DNA of 64,000 nucleotides from Thermothelomyces thermophilus ATCC 42464 (taxonomy: Eukaryota > Ascomycota > Sordariomycetes > Sordariales > Chaetomiaceae). The notes below the pieces were generated by a model. It did not search any database and was not told the origin of the DNA. It saw only the letters and a program-made list of their open reading frames with translations. The translations under genes and the position numbers were made by a program. Numbering within the stretch: the first letter of the stretch is position 1; every line of letters starts with the position of its first letter. The stretch spans positions 3,782,001 to 3,846,000 of the forward strand of contig NC_016474.1 of assembly GCF_000226095.1 (NCBI RefSeq). Direction: 5' to 3'. This document shows positions 45,830-59,306 of this stretch, one piece after another.

Positions 45830-48800
45830 TGACTAGTTCCTATAAGTTGTCTTCTGGTCCGAAATCGAGCTACTTAACCAGGTACTACAGTTCCCTATTG
45901 ATAATATATAAATCTAGAATTTCTTCGACGTCCTATTCTTCTTCCTCGTCTTCTGCTTCGATGTGTATGGCAACCTTGGCGTTTTTCGGTGCTGGTTCGA
46001 GAAGTGAAATATAAAAAACATCCGTCCGTAGGCGTATAGATAACGGTAACGATAGTCGGTAATTAGATGTCGAAATTCGTTCTTTGATAACGAAGGGTCT
46101 GACCTTCTTAAAGTCTAGCTTCGTGCTTAGTCGTTTAGTTCGTAAGTTCTATACAATCAAGTAGACTTTGTCTCCCCTCTCTAGGCAAGGTCCCTTGAGC
46201 CTATATTTGTCGTAGTAGTTCTTTATTCTAGTTCTAACAAACTCGAGTTCCTTTTTTAAGCTTCTTATATAGTGCGTATATCTATTTTACTTTGACTACT
46301 ACTTTTAGCACTATAACCTCTGGTCCTTGCCTAAGGTCTGCTTTATATCCGTAGTTCGCGAAGAACGGTATGACTTTAGTTGTTTCTATCGGCGTCGTGT
46401 TATAAGTGAGTTATACTATTAGCAACAGTATAACCTAGTCGTTTTACTAGTAGTTAACGTAAGAACGGAGATATTACTCGATAACTTGGTTTAGTCGCTC
46501 CGTTTGTCCGTCAGTCTATAGGTAATATGCCGTTAATAGCTTACTATTAACGCCCAATCATTGCATTAACGCTTACTAGAACTTTAATACAAACTTGGTA
46601 TCTCTATCAGTGATCCATTCTTATAGCTAAGCATACACTAATGCAACTTGCCGATAGATCACGTCTACCAGCTATTTAGCTGTCTAGGACTCCTTATAAG
46701 GAAAGAAGTATACTCACTTAGTCAGGCGATCTACTATAGTAAGGATACTATTGTAGATCACTCCTATAGCTATATCCTTAGATTCTAGTAGCTTTATAAT
46801 AAAGTCTATTATAACTAAGCTCTATAGTTTGTCAGCTATTAGTAGTGGCTAAAGTAGCCTATATAGCTTGTATCGTACCATTTTGCTTCGATTACAAATG
46901 TCGTAGTCCTATACGACTTCCTTAACCCGTGCCGTTAACTATAGAAAGTCATAGTGTTTCTTGACTTATGCGACAGTCTTCGTGACTCCTTTATATCCTC
47001 CAAGTTTCGACTCGTAAAGTTCTCGAATCATCCGCAGCTGTTAATCTTTATCGTAGATATACGCTTTACCTCGGTACCAGAGTTTCCTATCTCTTTCTTC
47101 CACTTCGTTAGGTACTACTAGTCCGGGTGTTGCTTGATACTATGCCTCGTTGATCCTTTCTTCTCGAAAGATTATATAGCATTCTAGGAACAGGTCGAGT
47201 GGATCATCTTCCACGGGTATCTGCGTTTTGTAATATAGCGTTCCGTCTGTCCGTTCCTTAAATAACGGTAATATTATTTCCGTTCGTCCTTCCGTGTGAT
47301 CCGTTCGTCGGCTTAAGATGTCCGCTTGTATGTTCTCTTTGCCCTTCTTATAGCGGATCTTAAAGTTAAATTCCGCGAGGAATTCTACCTATCGTATTTG
47401 TCGTTTGTTAAGCTCCTTCGTTGTTATAAAGTATTGTAAATTCTTATAATCTATATATACTTATACCGGTTTAATCGTATTACTAAGGTATAGTCGCTAT
47501 TCCTTAAAAGCTTTGACAATCGCAAGTAGTTCCTTATTATAGATTGGATAATTAAGACATAGTCTATCGAGCTTCTTTAAAAAGAAGGCTATAGGATATA
47601 GCTTTCCTTGTCCATCTTATTATTCTAATTATCCTCCGATAGCGTAGTCTAAAGCGTCTGTTTCCACCTTAAATGGCTTCTTAGGGTCTGGTAGTACCAG
47701 TACTAGATCTTTAGTAATGGCGTCGCGAATCTATGTAAATGCTTGCTTATATTGCTCTTCCTATTAGAATTTAGCATTCTTCTTGGTAAGCTCGTACAAA
47801 GGTCGTATAATCGCTCTAAAGTTCCTAATGAACATCTGGTAGAAGTTCGCAAATCCGATAAAACTTTGTACTTCCGTAACTAACGTTAGTTATAGCCAAT
47901 TCTTAATAGCTTTAACCTTTAAAGGTTCTATCCGGATTTGTCCTAGGGATATTTCGTATCCTAAAAAGACTATCTTCCTAATATAGAACTCGCTCTTTTC
48001 CTTGTTAACTAATAGCTTATACGCGTGTAACGCGTCTAGCACTGCTTTTACGTACTTCTGGTGTTCGTCTATCGTCTTGGAGAAGATGAGTATATCGTCG
48101 AGATAATATATTGCAAATTTGTCGAGAAAGGGTCGGATAGCTTGATCAATTAGAGCTTAAAACGTTACCAGCACGTTCGTAAGTCTAAATAGTATGATGA
48201 GGTACTTATAGTAGCTATAGGGTATCCTAAAGGCCGTTTTCTACTCGTCGCCTTCTTTAATCTATATATAGTTATAGGCCGATGGCAAGTCAAGATATAT
48301 AAAATATTAGGCTCTTACTAACTAATCTCGGAGCTATAAGATTAATAGTAACGGGTATCGATTTTTTATAGTCTATTCGTTAAGTTACCAATAGTTAATA
48401 TATAACTATAGCTATCTATCTTTCTTAGGCACAAATAGGATTAGGTAGCCTACTAGCAATGTTAACAGGCAGATATGTCCTCTTTAAAGGTTCTCCTCTA
48501 AATATTACTTAAGTTCTTCGTTCTATATCTAGCTTGTATAGTAAATCTTAAAGAACTTTAATTATGCTCCTTCCTTAAGCTTGATCTCGTGATCCTATAG
48601 GCCGTATTCTAGTAGTCCTTCTAAATGTTTCGGTTCGAATGCTAGGTGTCTTTCGTATTCCTTCGGTACTTCCCTAGTCTTATCTCATCTCTCGGTTTTC
48701 TAATAGTATACGAACTTGGTTCCGTCTATGGCGATGCTAGTGATTTCTCCTGTCTTAACCTACTGCTCCAATTACAGTGCTCTACATTCGTTAACGGAGA

Positions 48801-49460
48801 GAACAGCTATCGGCGGTTTAGCTCGTTCCTCCTGTCGCGATATTGATGTCATTATACTGCCTCTTCTAGAGTCTATAGTAGTCTGCCTACTACTATCCGT
48901 CTCTTGCGGTAGATTTGTAGGACATGCCTTTCCTTAAGTATTGTCTGCTTGTAATCCTTATATACTCCCTATCTTACTAGTCAAATATAACTCTATTTAG
49001 GGTTATAGGTAGCTACTATTCTTCTAGCTAATGTCTAGGTTATAGTCTTCGTGCTATAGTAACCCTAATATTATGTCTTTGTCATTGCCTATATCTATAA
49101 TGCTAAATATAACTACTATAGTCTTCCCTACTATAGTGATATCAATCGGTTCGGTCTCCCTATATACCTATTACGTCAGAAATGGCCCTTTGACTATGCT
49201 ATACTTCTGCTTTATTCTCTAGGGTATCCGTAGCTAATTTACAAGTGTCGGCGAAATCAGGTTTATCTCTGCTCCACTATCCACTAGTACAAGCATTTCG
49301 TGCTATTTCCATTATGCTATTATCTATAGTCGCTTATCTTGCCGCCATCGTCCGAAGATTACGACGATTTCCTATACTTCTGCTAGGAGGTCTTAATATA
49401 GTGGTCTCTTATGCTAGTTCCTCCTATACTACGCTATTACTTGCTACTACACGGGCGTTA
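45758..49460 (-). pseudogene. pol: E5 pol
   Basis: Begins after the E6 insertion, which splits the gag/pol overlap. The RT catalytic motif YLDD is kept. Position counting against E2 suggests one net 1-bp indel between RT and the chromodomain. Chromodomain remnant near 45829-45940. Confidence 0.75.
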
Positions 49461-49488
49461 ATAGTTTCCAGGCCCCTCGAAGGGCCCT

Positions 49489-49921
49489 TGTAACGAACCC
49501 AACTCAGACTTCTTCTAAAAGGGTCTAGACAGAGGTAGATTAGGCAGGACAAGCAAGCAGGTCGTCTAAGGGATTCGGTAAAGCCAAAGGGTTTATAACA
49601 ACACTTAGAGTTATCTCTTACAGTAATTAACAATGCTCGGTATAAGTACTATGATTATGATTATTACCACTAGTGAACTCCTAGAGTCCACTATAACGAG
49701 TGACTAGCTATCTAATATACTTATCTAGTTCCTTCATTCCTAAGTGTTCCCTTAGATTCCGATCGTATGATCGCTGCTACAATCCTTCGATTATTGTTTA
49801 GGTGTTCGCCTTAATCGAAGTGTGATCACTGTAATCACTTCCTGATTGGTCCTTAGGTCTTACGGTTCCTAATTGGTTCCGTATACCTTGTCGGGTCGCC
49901 TTATACGGTCGAATCGTGACA
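49489..49921 (-). repeat. E6 3' LTR (type C, 433 bp)
   Basis: On the + strand starts TGTAACGAACCC and ends GAATCGTGACA, followed by CGATGCCCCTCCCC. Confidence 0.93.
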
Positions 49922-50058
49922 CGATGCCCCTCCCCTAGGTCTTTCGTCCTTAAAAGACTTAGGTCCGTTTCAAATAACACTAATACCCCCCCCCTGCTTA
50001 TATATAGTTATGTTCCTCAGTCCCCCCCCTCTTCTCTTTCTTTTATGATGTCGCCAAG

Positions 50059-50646
50059 ATGACTGATTGTATAAGAAAGAAGTCAAAGTCTAAGCCTGTT
50101 ACGTCGACTCTTTATGCTAACTATCTCCTGGCCGCGATTCTTTCCTCAGATAATCTTTTAACGATATATCCTTATACGCTGTATGAGTCTAAAGGCCTTA
50201 GTTTGTATGAGGTTTCGGAAAGCGATTCTTCTTAATATACAGAGTGTGTTTATAACAAGCATTCAAATTATAACGTTCTTAGCGTTTCTCCTGCTTAGCT
50301 TCAGTCTATTATAGCTTAGCATTAAAAACTTAAGGATAAGCTTATAGCTGCTAAGGAGCAGGTCCTTTGTCTCTAGAAATAGAAGCGAATATGGTTTGAG
50401 AAGATGATAAGGGCTATTGCTCGGGGTATTGACAGTGTAGAGGAGTTAGAGCAAGTAGAACGTAAGGAGGCTAAAGCGGCGGCGGTAGCAGAGGCTTCTA
50501 GGGCTACTATGCCTTCTTCGACCCCGTCTCGCTTATCTGCCAATTTCAGACAGCTTTAGGATTCTATATATTCTGAAGTTCCTTTAGATCTGTCCTTGCT
50601 AGCCGATTTCGGGTTAGTTTCGGGTCTATTGCTTTCGGTCGGTTAG
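50059..50646 (+). pseudogene. E6 antisense accessory gene (type C), best type C copy
   Basis: One frame of 195 codons from ATG 50059 to TAG 50644 with only a few stops. Order: basic start (MTDCIRKKSKSKPVTS), an acidic part, a Cys-containing stretch (TECVYNKHSNYNVLSVSPA) with Cys partly turned to Tyr, a coiled coil (LQSIIA..LKDKLIAAKEQVL), then WFEKMIRAIARGIDSVEELE and an Ala-rich, Ser/Pro tail ending LDLSLLADFGLVSG. GIDSVEELE aligns with GIQSLEEIE of the type A gene. Function unknown. Confidence 0.7.
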
Positions 50647-53600
50647 GGTTCCTCTAGTAGAACTGTTAAAGTTTCTCAGGGTAACTTAGGTTCTTAACTA
50701 GTTCCTATAAGTTATTTTTTAGTCTAAAATCAAGCCATTTAACTAGGTATTATAGTTCTCCGTTAATAATACGTAAATCTAGAATTTCTTTAACGTCCTA
50801 TTCTTCTTCCTCGTCTTTTACTTCGATATACGTAGTAACCTTAGTGTTTTTCGGTACTAGTTCGAGAAGCGAAATATAAAAAACATCTATCTGTAGTCAT
50901 ATAGATAATAGTAACGATAGTCGGTAGTTAGATGTCGAAATTCGTTCTTTGATAACGAAGGGTCTGACCTTCTTAAAGTCTAGCTTTACGCTTGGTTATT
51001 TGGTTTATAAGTTTCGTATGATTAGGTAGACTTTATCTCCCCTCTCTAGGCAAGGTCCCTCGAGCCTATGTTTGTCGTAGTAGTTCTTTATTCTAGTCTT
51101 GACAAACTCGAGTTCCTTTTTAAGCTTTTTATATAGTGCGTACATTTGTTCCGCTTTAACTGTTGCTCTCGGCATTATAACCTCTGGTCCTTGCCTAAGG
51201 TCTGCTTTATATCTATAGTTCGCGAAGAACGGTGTGACTTTGGTCATTTCTGTTGGTGTCGTATTGTAAGCGAGTTGTGCTGTTAGCAATAGCATGACCT
51301 AGTCATCTTGCTAATAGTTAATGTAAGAGTGGAGGTACTGCTTAATAACTTGGTTTAGTCGCTCTATTTATCCGTCAGTCTGTAGGTGATATGCCATTGA
51401 CAGCTTGCTGTTGACGCCTAATCGTTATATTAACGCTTGCTAGAACTTCGATGCGAACTTCGTGTCTCTATCGGTGATCCATTCTTACGGCTAAGCATGC
51501 ACTAATGTAACTTGCCAATAGATTATATCTACTAGCTATTTAGCTATCTAGGACTCTTTATAGGGAAAGAAGTATGCCTATTTAGTTAGGCGATCTACTA
51601 TAGTAAGAATACTATTATAGATTACTCCTATAGCTATATCCTTAGATTCTAGCAGCTTTGTAATAAAGTCTATCATGACTAAGCTCTATAGTTTATCAGC
51701 TGTTAATAGTGGCTAAAGTAGCCTATACGGCTTATATCGTGCCGTTTTGCTTCGATTACAGATGTCGTAGCTCCGTACGACTTCCTTAACCCGTACCGTT
51801 AACTGTAGAAAGTCGTAGTGTTTCTTGACTTATACGACAGTCTTCGTGACTCCTTTATATCCTCCGAGTTTCGACTCGTAGAGTTCTCGAATCATCTATA
51901 GCTATTAATCCTAGTTATAGATATATACTTTACCTTAGTACTAAAGTTTCCTATCTCTTTCTTCTACTCCGTTAGGTACTACTAGTCTAGGTGCTGCTTA
52001 ATACTGTACCTCGTTAATCCTTTCTTCTCGAAAGATTATATAGCATTCTAGGAACGAGTCAAGTGGATTATCTTCTATAGGTATCTACGTTTCGTGATGT
52101 AGCGTTCCGTCTGTTCGTTCCTTGAATAACGGTAGTGTTATTCCCGTTCGTCCTTTCGTGTAATCCGTTTGTCGGCTTAAAATGTCCGCTTGTATGTTTT
52201 CTTTGCCCTTCTTGTAGCAGATCTCGAAGTTAAATTCCGCGAGGAATTCTGCCTATCGTATTTATTATCCGTTAAGTTCCTTTGTCGTCGTAAAGTATCG
52301 TAGGTTCTTATGATCTATATATACTTATACTAGTTCAATCGTACCACTAAGGTATAGTCGCTATTCCTTAAAGGCTTCGATAATTACAAGTAGTTCCTTG
52401 TTATAGATCGGATAATTAAGACATAGTCTATCGAGCTTCTTTAAAAAGAAGGCTATAGGATATAGCTTCCCTTGTTTGTCTCGTTGTCCTAATTGTCCTC
52501 CGATGGTATAGTCTAAAGCGTCCGTTTCTACCTTAAATGGCTTCTTAGGGTCTAGTAGTACTAGTACTAGGTCCTTAGTAATAGCGTCACAGATCTACAT
52601 AAATGCTTGCTCGTGTCGCTCTTCCTATTGGAATTTAGTATTCTTCTTGGTAAGTTTGTATAAAGGTCGTGCGATTGCTCTAAAGTTCCTAATGAACATC
52701 TGGTAGAAGTTCGTAAATCCGATAAAGCTTCGTACTTCTATAACTAACGTCGGTCGTAGCCAATTCTTAATGGCTTTAACCTTTAAAGGTTCTATCCGAA
52801 TTTGTCCTGGGGATATTTTGTATCCTAAAAAGACTATCTTCCTAATATGGAATTCGCTCTTTTCCTTGTTAACTAATAGCTTGTACGCGTGTAACGCGTC
52901 TAGTACTACTTTTACATACTTCCAGTATTTGTCTATCGTCTTAGAGAAGATAAGTATATTGTCAAGATAATATACTGTAAATTTATTAAGAAAGGGTTAG
53001 ATAGCTTAATCAATTAGGGCTTAGAACGTTACTAGCGTGTTCGTAAGTCCGAATGGCATGACGAGGTACTTATAGTGGCTATAGGGTGTCCTAAAGGCCG
53101 TTTTCTACTCGTTGCCTTCTTTGATCCATATATAGTTATAGGCCGATGGCAAGTTAAGACGCGTAAAATATTAGGCTCCTGCTAACTAATCTCGGAGCTA
53201 TAAGATTAGCGGTAACGGGTATCGATTTTTTACAGTCTATTCGTTAAGTTGCCGATAGTCAACGTATAACCGTAGCTTTCTATCTTTCTTAGGCACAAAT
53301 AGGATTAGGTAGCCTACTAGCAATGTCAACAGGCGGATATATCCTCTTTAAAGGTTCTCCTCCAAATATCGCTTAAGTTCTTCGTTCTATATCTAGCTCG
53401 TATAGTAAATCTTAAAGAACTTTAGTCGTGCTCCTTCCTTAAGCTTGATCTCGTAATCCTATAGGCCGTGTTCTAGTAATCCTTCTAGATGCTTCGGTTC
53501 GAATGCTAGGTGTCCTTCGTATTCTTTTGGTACTTCCCTAGTCTTGTCTTGTCTCTCAGTTTTCTAATAGTATACAAACTTAGTTCCGTCTATAGTGATA

Positions 53601-54340
53601 CTAGCGATTTCTCCTATCTTAACCTACTACTCTAATTATAGTGCTCCGCATTTATTAACGGAGAGAATAGCTATTAGCGATTCGGCTCGTTCTTCCTATT
53701 ACGATATCAATGTTATTATACCGCCTCTTCTAGAGTCCGTAGTAGTCTACCTACCACTATCCGTCTCTTGTGGTAGATCTGTAGGATATGCCTTCCCCTA
53801 AGTATTGTCTGCTTGTGATCCTTGCGTACTCCCTATCTCGCTAGTCAAATACAACTCCGTTCAGGGTCGTAGGTAGCCACTATTCTTCTAGCTAATGTCC
53901 GGGTTATAATCTTCATGCTATAGTAACCCTAATATTATATCTTTGTCGTTACCTATATCTATAATACTAAATATAACTACTATAGTTTTTCCTGCTATAG
54001 TAATATCGATCGGTTCGGTCTCCCTATATACCTATTATGTCGGAAATGGCCCTTTAACTATGCCATACTTCCGCTTTATTCTCTAGGGTATCTGTAGCTA
54101 ATTTACAAGTATTGGCGAAATCAGGTTCATCTCTGCTCTACTGTCTACTAGTACGAGCATTTCGTGCTGTCTCCATTATGCTATTATCTATAGTTGCTTA
54201 TCTTACCGCTATCGTCTAAAGATTATGGCGATTTCCTATGTTTCTGCCGGGAGGTCTCGATATAGTAGTTTCTTACGCTAATTCCTCCTATACTACGCTA
54301 CTACTCGCCACTATACAGGTATTAATGGTTTTCGGGCCCC
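50623..54340 (-). pseudogene. pol: E6 pol, including chromodomain remnant
   Basis: Mirror of E2 pol. An integrase block remains open at 51295-51005. RT YLDD is changed to YLDN. Chromodomain remnant near 50695-50800. Confidence 0.8.
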
Positions 54341-56583
54341 TCGAAGGGCCCTGACCTATTTCCTAGGTCAGTGCTAACCTCTTCGGTTGTTCGGCTAATA
54401 GTGGCTTTGTCAATCGTGCTTATTTCCGTAAGCCATTAAGTGCTTACGGCTTCCTACCATTGGGTCTGTTCTGCTTTCCATCGTGCGTGCCATAGCTTTA
54501 TCTGAAGCTCCCGAATTCGTAATTTCTTTTCGTCCGCGTGATAGAGGCAATCGTTGCTCTAGCATAAGTCCTATATATCTCGTCTAGTTCCATAGTGCCT
54601 AGGCCAGGCTCGTTTTAGAACTATCGTAATGCCTTCTAAATTACGAGCTTCGATCTTCTAGAGCAATTCGGCTGCTCTATTTCCTATATCATAGACCCAT
54701 TCTATAGGGTATAAGCTTCCGTCCTCATTTCCTTGTCAGGTTAGCTAATGATTGTTTTCAAATTTGTCGCGGAAGTGGTATTAGCATTTGTATACTATAT
54801 ACTAGAACTAGGGCACTTGTGTATATACCTTGTGTCGAGGGTGTAGTCGTATGGCGTTGCCTAGGAGGTATTAGAATTCTTTCCTAAATCCTTCCTATTA
54901 TATATAGACTATAGGTACTCTAATGCTAAGATAGGAGTATTTCTTCTAATAGCTTTCCTATATACGCTTATCTTTTCTATAGTTCGCGTATATAAACTAG
55001 TATTCCGGGTTCTATACGTCGTTACTAAGTTATTAGCTGTTAAGATTCTTAGTATAGCTATTAGGTCTATTATATACTATAGGCTATTCTCCTTTAATAG
55101 CTTTTACAATACATCGGAGTTCCCTTATTTTGTCCTTTATCTTATCGCTCTACTAGGCAAGTCGAGTCAAGTGCCTATCCTATTTACGTAGTTCTATATT
55201 AAGTCAGAAAACTTCATTACAGTACTATTTGATTTGTTCCTAGAGGAATAGAGCATTAGGTCCGGGTCTTTCAATTCCTTAGGTATCGGTTATCTACGAT
55301 CTATCCTGCCTCTATATAACCGTGAAACCCTACTGCCTCAAGGCTAGGAGAATCGAAATTGGCGGTGTATACTCTCCTGCTATGTCCCATTTAGCAAGAC
55401 CTGTCTCTAGGTCTATAGTGACCAGTTCGGAGTATAGTGCTTATTTGTCTTCACCGTTACCGTCGTGTCCGAGACTGTCTGTGCTACTGCCTTTATCTTT
55501 ATAGCTTATAGCCGCTACTTCGATAACGTCCTTGGTAGTTTTGTCGATAGTCGTAATTTTCTTTCCTAGGGCTAGTTTCTATTCTTTCTTCGGGCTCCGA
55601 CATTCTTGCTTATAGTGCCCTTTCTTTCTATAGTTATAGTAGGTAACAGTAGACTTGTCTTTGGTCGCCTTCTTCCGGTCCTGCTTCTATACTATATCTA
55701 TATCTATAGCTCCGGGGTGCGTCCTATACGAGGTATTAACGTATACTCGCTTTTTCTTGTTATTAGCCTTAACTATAGTTCCGTTTATTTGACCTCGTTT
55801 CTACTACTCTTGTATATAGAGTCGATTATTAATCCTAATGGCCTATATGATATATTTGTCTAGGGTTTTAGGCTAATTATACTTATATAGCTTATCCTTA
55901 ACCTTTTCCTTTAAGCCGTTATAGAACAATTACATTAATGCCTTGTCGTTAAGCTAAGACTTAAGCATGTCCTGTCTAAACTATATAGCATAGGAGGCTA
56001 CTAACTTAGTCTATCAGAGATTGGCAAGTCTTTCTTACATATAAATCTTCTTATCTTTGTCACTAAAAACTTTCCAAAGCTCTTCTTCGAAACGGTCATA
56101 AGATTGGAAGACTACCTATATAAATACGTCTCGGTTATCTTCGTCTTCCTTAGTGAGATAGTTGTTCTATATAGGCTTAAACCATCTAAGTGCCTTGCCT
56201 TCTAGTCTTATAGCTATATAGAGGACTTTAGCTTTGTCGTCTAGAAACTTGTCATCATTAAGCCGGAAGTAGGATCAGAGGTTTGTTAGGAATCCTATAA
56301 GATCCTCCTTAGTTCCTCCGTATTTACTAGGTAATTCGATCTTAATACGCTTCGCTTTAGCGCCCTCAAGTGCCTCGATTTTAGTATAGGCCTCGTTAAC
56401 TAACTTCTACGAGTACTTTTCACGGTTTTTAAGTTCCTTGATTTGAGCTTAAGCAGCCTTGTCTCTCTGGTCCAACTCCTAGATCCGCTGCTAGAGTTGA
56501 CCAAGCTAAGCGAGCAGCTATTTAGCCGTGACGTTAGTAGCCATATTGATGTCAAGGTCAAAGTCACCTCCGTTCTAAACCAT
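54322..56583 (-). pseudogene. gag: E6 gag (753 codons)
   Basis: ATG 56583 to TAA 54324-54322, identical codon count to the other copies. Zinc-knuckle remnant near 55590-55650. Long extension present. Confidence 0.82.
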
Positions 56584-56610
56584 AATAGAATAAAGGGAGT
56601 AGTAACAACG

Positions 56611-57043
56611 TGTGACAAACCTAACTTAGACTTTTTCTGAAAGGGTCCAGACAGAGGTAGATTAGGCGGGACAAGTAGGCAGGTCGTCTAAGGGATTTGG
56701 TGAAGCTAAAGGGTTTATAATAATACTTAGAGTTATCTCTTATAGTAATTAACAATGCTCGGTATAAGTACTATGATTGTGATTATTACTACTGGTGAAC
56801 TCCTAGAGTCCACTATAACGAGTGACTAGCTATCTAATATACTTGTCTAGTTCCTTTATTCCTAAGTGTTCCCTTAGATTCCGATCGTATAATCGTTATT
56901 ACGATCCTTTGATCATTGTTTGGGTGTTTGCCTTGATCGAAGTACAATTACTGTAATCACTTCCTGATTAGTCCTTAGGTCTTGCGGTTCCTAATTAGTT
57001 CCGTGTGCCTTGTCGGGTCGCCTTATGCGGTCGAATCGTGACA
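56611..57043 (-). repeat. E6 5' LTR (type C, 433 bp)
   Basis: On the + strand starts TGTGACAAACC, ends GTCGAATCGTGACA. AGTTGGTTTATA-type decay in places; shared half carries the R-region sequence. Confidence 0.92.
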
Positions 57044-57048
57044 GCCCT

Positions 57049-59279
57049 AACCCGTTTCCTAGGTTAGTGCTAACCTCTTTAGTTATTTGGCTAATAGTAG
57101 CTTCGTCGATTATGCTTATTTCTATAAGCTATTAAGTGCTTACGGCTTCCTACTATTAGGTCCGTTCTACTTTCCATTATATATACTATAGCTTCGTCTA
57201 AAGCTCCCGAATTCGCAATTTCTTTTCGTCCGTATAATAGAGGTAATCGTTGCTCTAGCACGAGTCCTATATGTCTCGTCCGGTTCCGCAGTACCTAGGC
57301 TAGGCTTGTCTTGGAACTATCGTAATGCCTTCTAGATCGCGGGCTTCGATCTTCTAGAGCAATTCGGCCGCTCTGTTTCCTATATCGTAGACCCATTCCA
57401 TAGGGCGTAAGCTTCTGTCCTCATTTCCTTGTCAGGTCGGCCAGTGATTGTTTTCAAATTTGTCACGGAAGTGGTATCGGCATTCGTATACTATATACTA
57501 GAACTAGGGCACTTGTATATATGCCTTATGTCGAGGGTATAGTTGCGTAGCGTCGCCTAGGAGGTATTAGAATTCTTTCCTAAATCCTTCCTATTATATA
57601 TAGACCGTAGGTACTCTAGTGCTAATATAGGAATATTTCTTCTAATAGCTTTCCTACGTATGTTTGTCTTTTTTACAGTTTACACGTATAAACTAATATT
57701 CTAGGTTCTATACGTCGTTGCTAAGTTGCTAGCCGTTAAGATACTCAACGTAGCTATTAGGCCTATTATATATTATAGGCTGTTCTCCTTTAATAGTTTC
57801 TACAATACGTTAGAGTTCCTTTATTTCGTCCCTCATTCTATCGCTCTACTAGGCGAGTCGAATCAAGCATCTATCCCATTTACGCAGTTCCGTATTAAGC
57901 CAAAAAACTTCATTATAGTACTATTTGATTCGTTCCTAGAGGAATAGAACATTAGGTCTAGGTCTTTTAATTCTTTAGGTATCAGTTATCCACGATCTAT
58001 CCTACCTCTACGTGACTATAAAACCCTACTGCCTTAAGGCTGGAAGAATCGAAACTGGCGGTGTATATTCTCCTACCATGTCCCATTTGGCAAGACCTAT
58101 CTCTAGATCTACAGTGACCAGTTTAGAGTACGGTGCTTATTCGTCTTTACTATTGTCGTTATATCCGAGACTGTCTATATTACTGTCCTTGTCTTTGTAG
58201 CTCGTGGCTACTACTTCGATGACGTCCTTAGTAGTTTCGTCGATAGTCGTAATTTCCTTTTTAGGGACTGTCTTCTACTCTTTCTTCGGGCTTTAACATT
58301 CTTACTTATAGTGCTCTTTCTTTCTGTAGTTATAGCAGGTAACATTAGACTTATCTTTGGTCGTCTTCTTCTGATCTTACTTCTATACTACGTCTATATT
58401 TATAGCTCTGGGGTATATCCTATATAAGGTACTAACATACGCTTGCTTTTTCTTATTGTTAGCTTTAACCGTAGTTCTATTCATTTGACCTTGTTTCTAC
58501 TGCTCTCGTATATAGAGTTAATCATTGATTCTAATAGCCTATATAATATATTTGTCTAGGTTCTTAGGCTAATCGTACTTATATAGCTTGTCTTTGACCT
58601 TTTCCTTTAAGCCATTATAAAATAGTTATATTAATGCCTTATCGTTAAGCTAAGACTTAAGCATGTCCTATCTAAACTATATAGTATAAGAGGCTGCCGA
58701 CTTGGTCTATCGGAGATTAGCGAGTCTTTCTTATATATAAATCTTCTCGTCTTTATTACTAAAAACCTTCCGAAGCTCTTCTTCGAAACGGTCATAAGAT
58801 CAGAAGACTGCCTATATAAACGCGTCTCGGTCGTCTTCATCTTCCTTAGTAAGATAGTCATTCTACGTAGGCTCGAACTATCTAAGTGCCTTACCCTCTA
58901 ATCTCGTAGCTATATAGAGGACTTTGGCTTTGTCGTCTAGAAACTTATCGTCATTAAGCCGGAAGTAGGATCGGAGGTTTGTTAGGAATCCTACAAGATC
59001 TTCCTTGGTTCCTCTATATTTGCTAGGTAGTTCGATCTTGATACGGCTCGCTTTGGCGGTCTCGAGCACCTTAATTTTAGCATAGGCCTTGTTAACTAAC
59101 TTCTACAAGTACTTTTCATAGTTCTCGAGTTCCTTGATTCGAGCTTAAGCAGCCTTATCTCTCTAGTCTAACTCCTAGATCTGCTACTAGAGTTGACTAA
59201 GCTAAGTAAGTAGCTGTTCGGCCGTGACGTTAGTAGCTATGTCGATATTAAGGTCGAAGTCACCTCTATTCTAAACCAT
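57049..59279 (-). pseudogene. gag: E5 gag, last codons beyond the E6 insertion
   Basis: ATG 59279. Counting 753 codons across the E6 insertion lands on TAA at 49460-49458, showing that E5 gag was intact in length when E6 arrived. Many transition stops. Confidence 0.8.
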
Positions 59280-59306
59280 GATAGAATAAAGGGAGTAGTA
59301 ACAACG

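Larger units (their letters stand above)
49489..57043 (-). mobile_element. E6: Ty3/gypsy chromovirus, type C LTR, minus strand, nested in E5 (7555 bp)
   Basis: LTRs of 433 bp; target duplication GCCCT at 49484-49488 and 57044-57048. It sits exactly in the gag/pol hairpin sequence of E5. Same total length as E4. RT reads YLDN (about 52970). Necessarily younger than E5 and the deepest layer of the nest. Confidence 0.95.
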
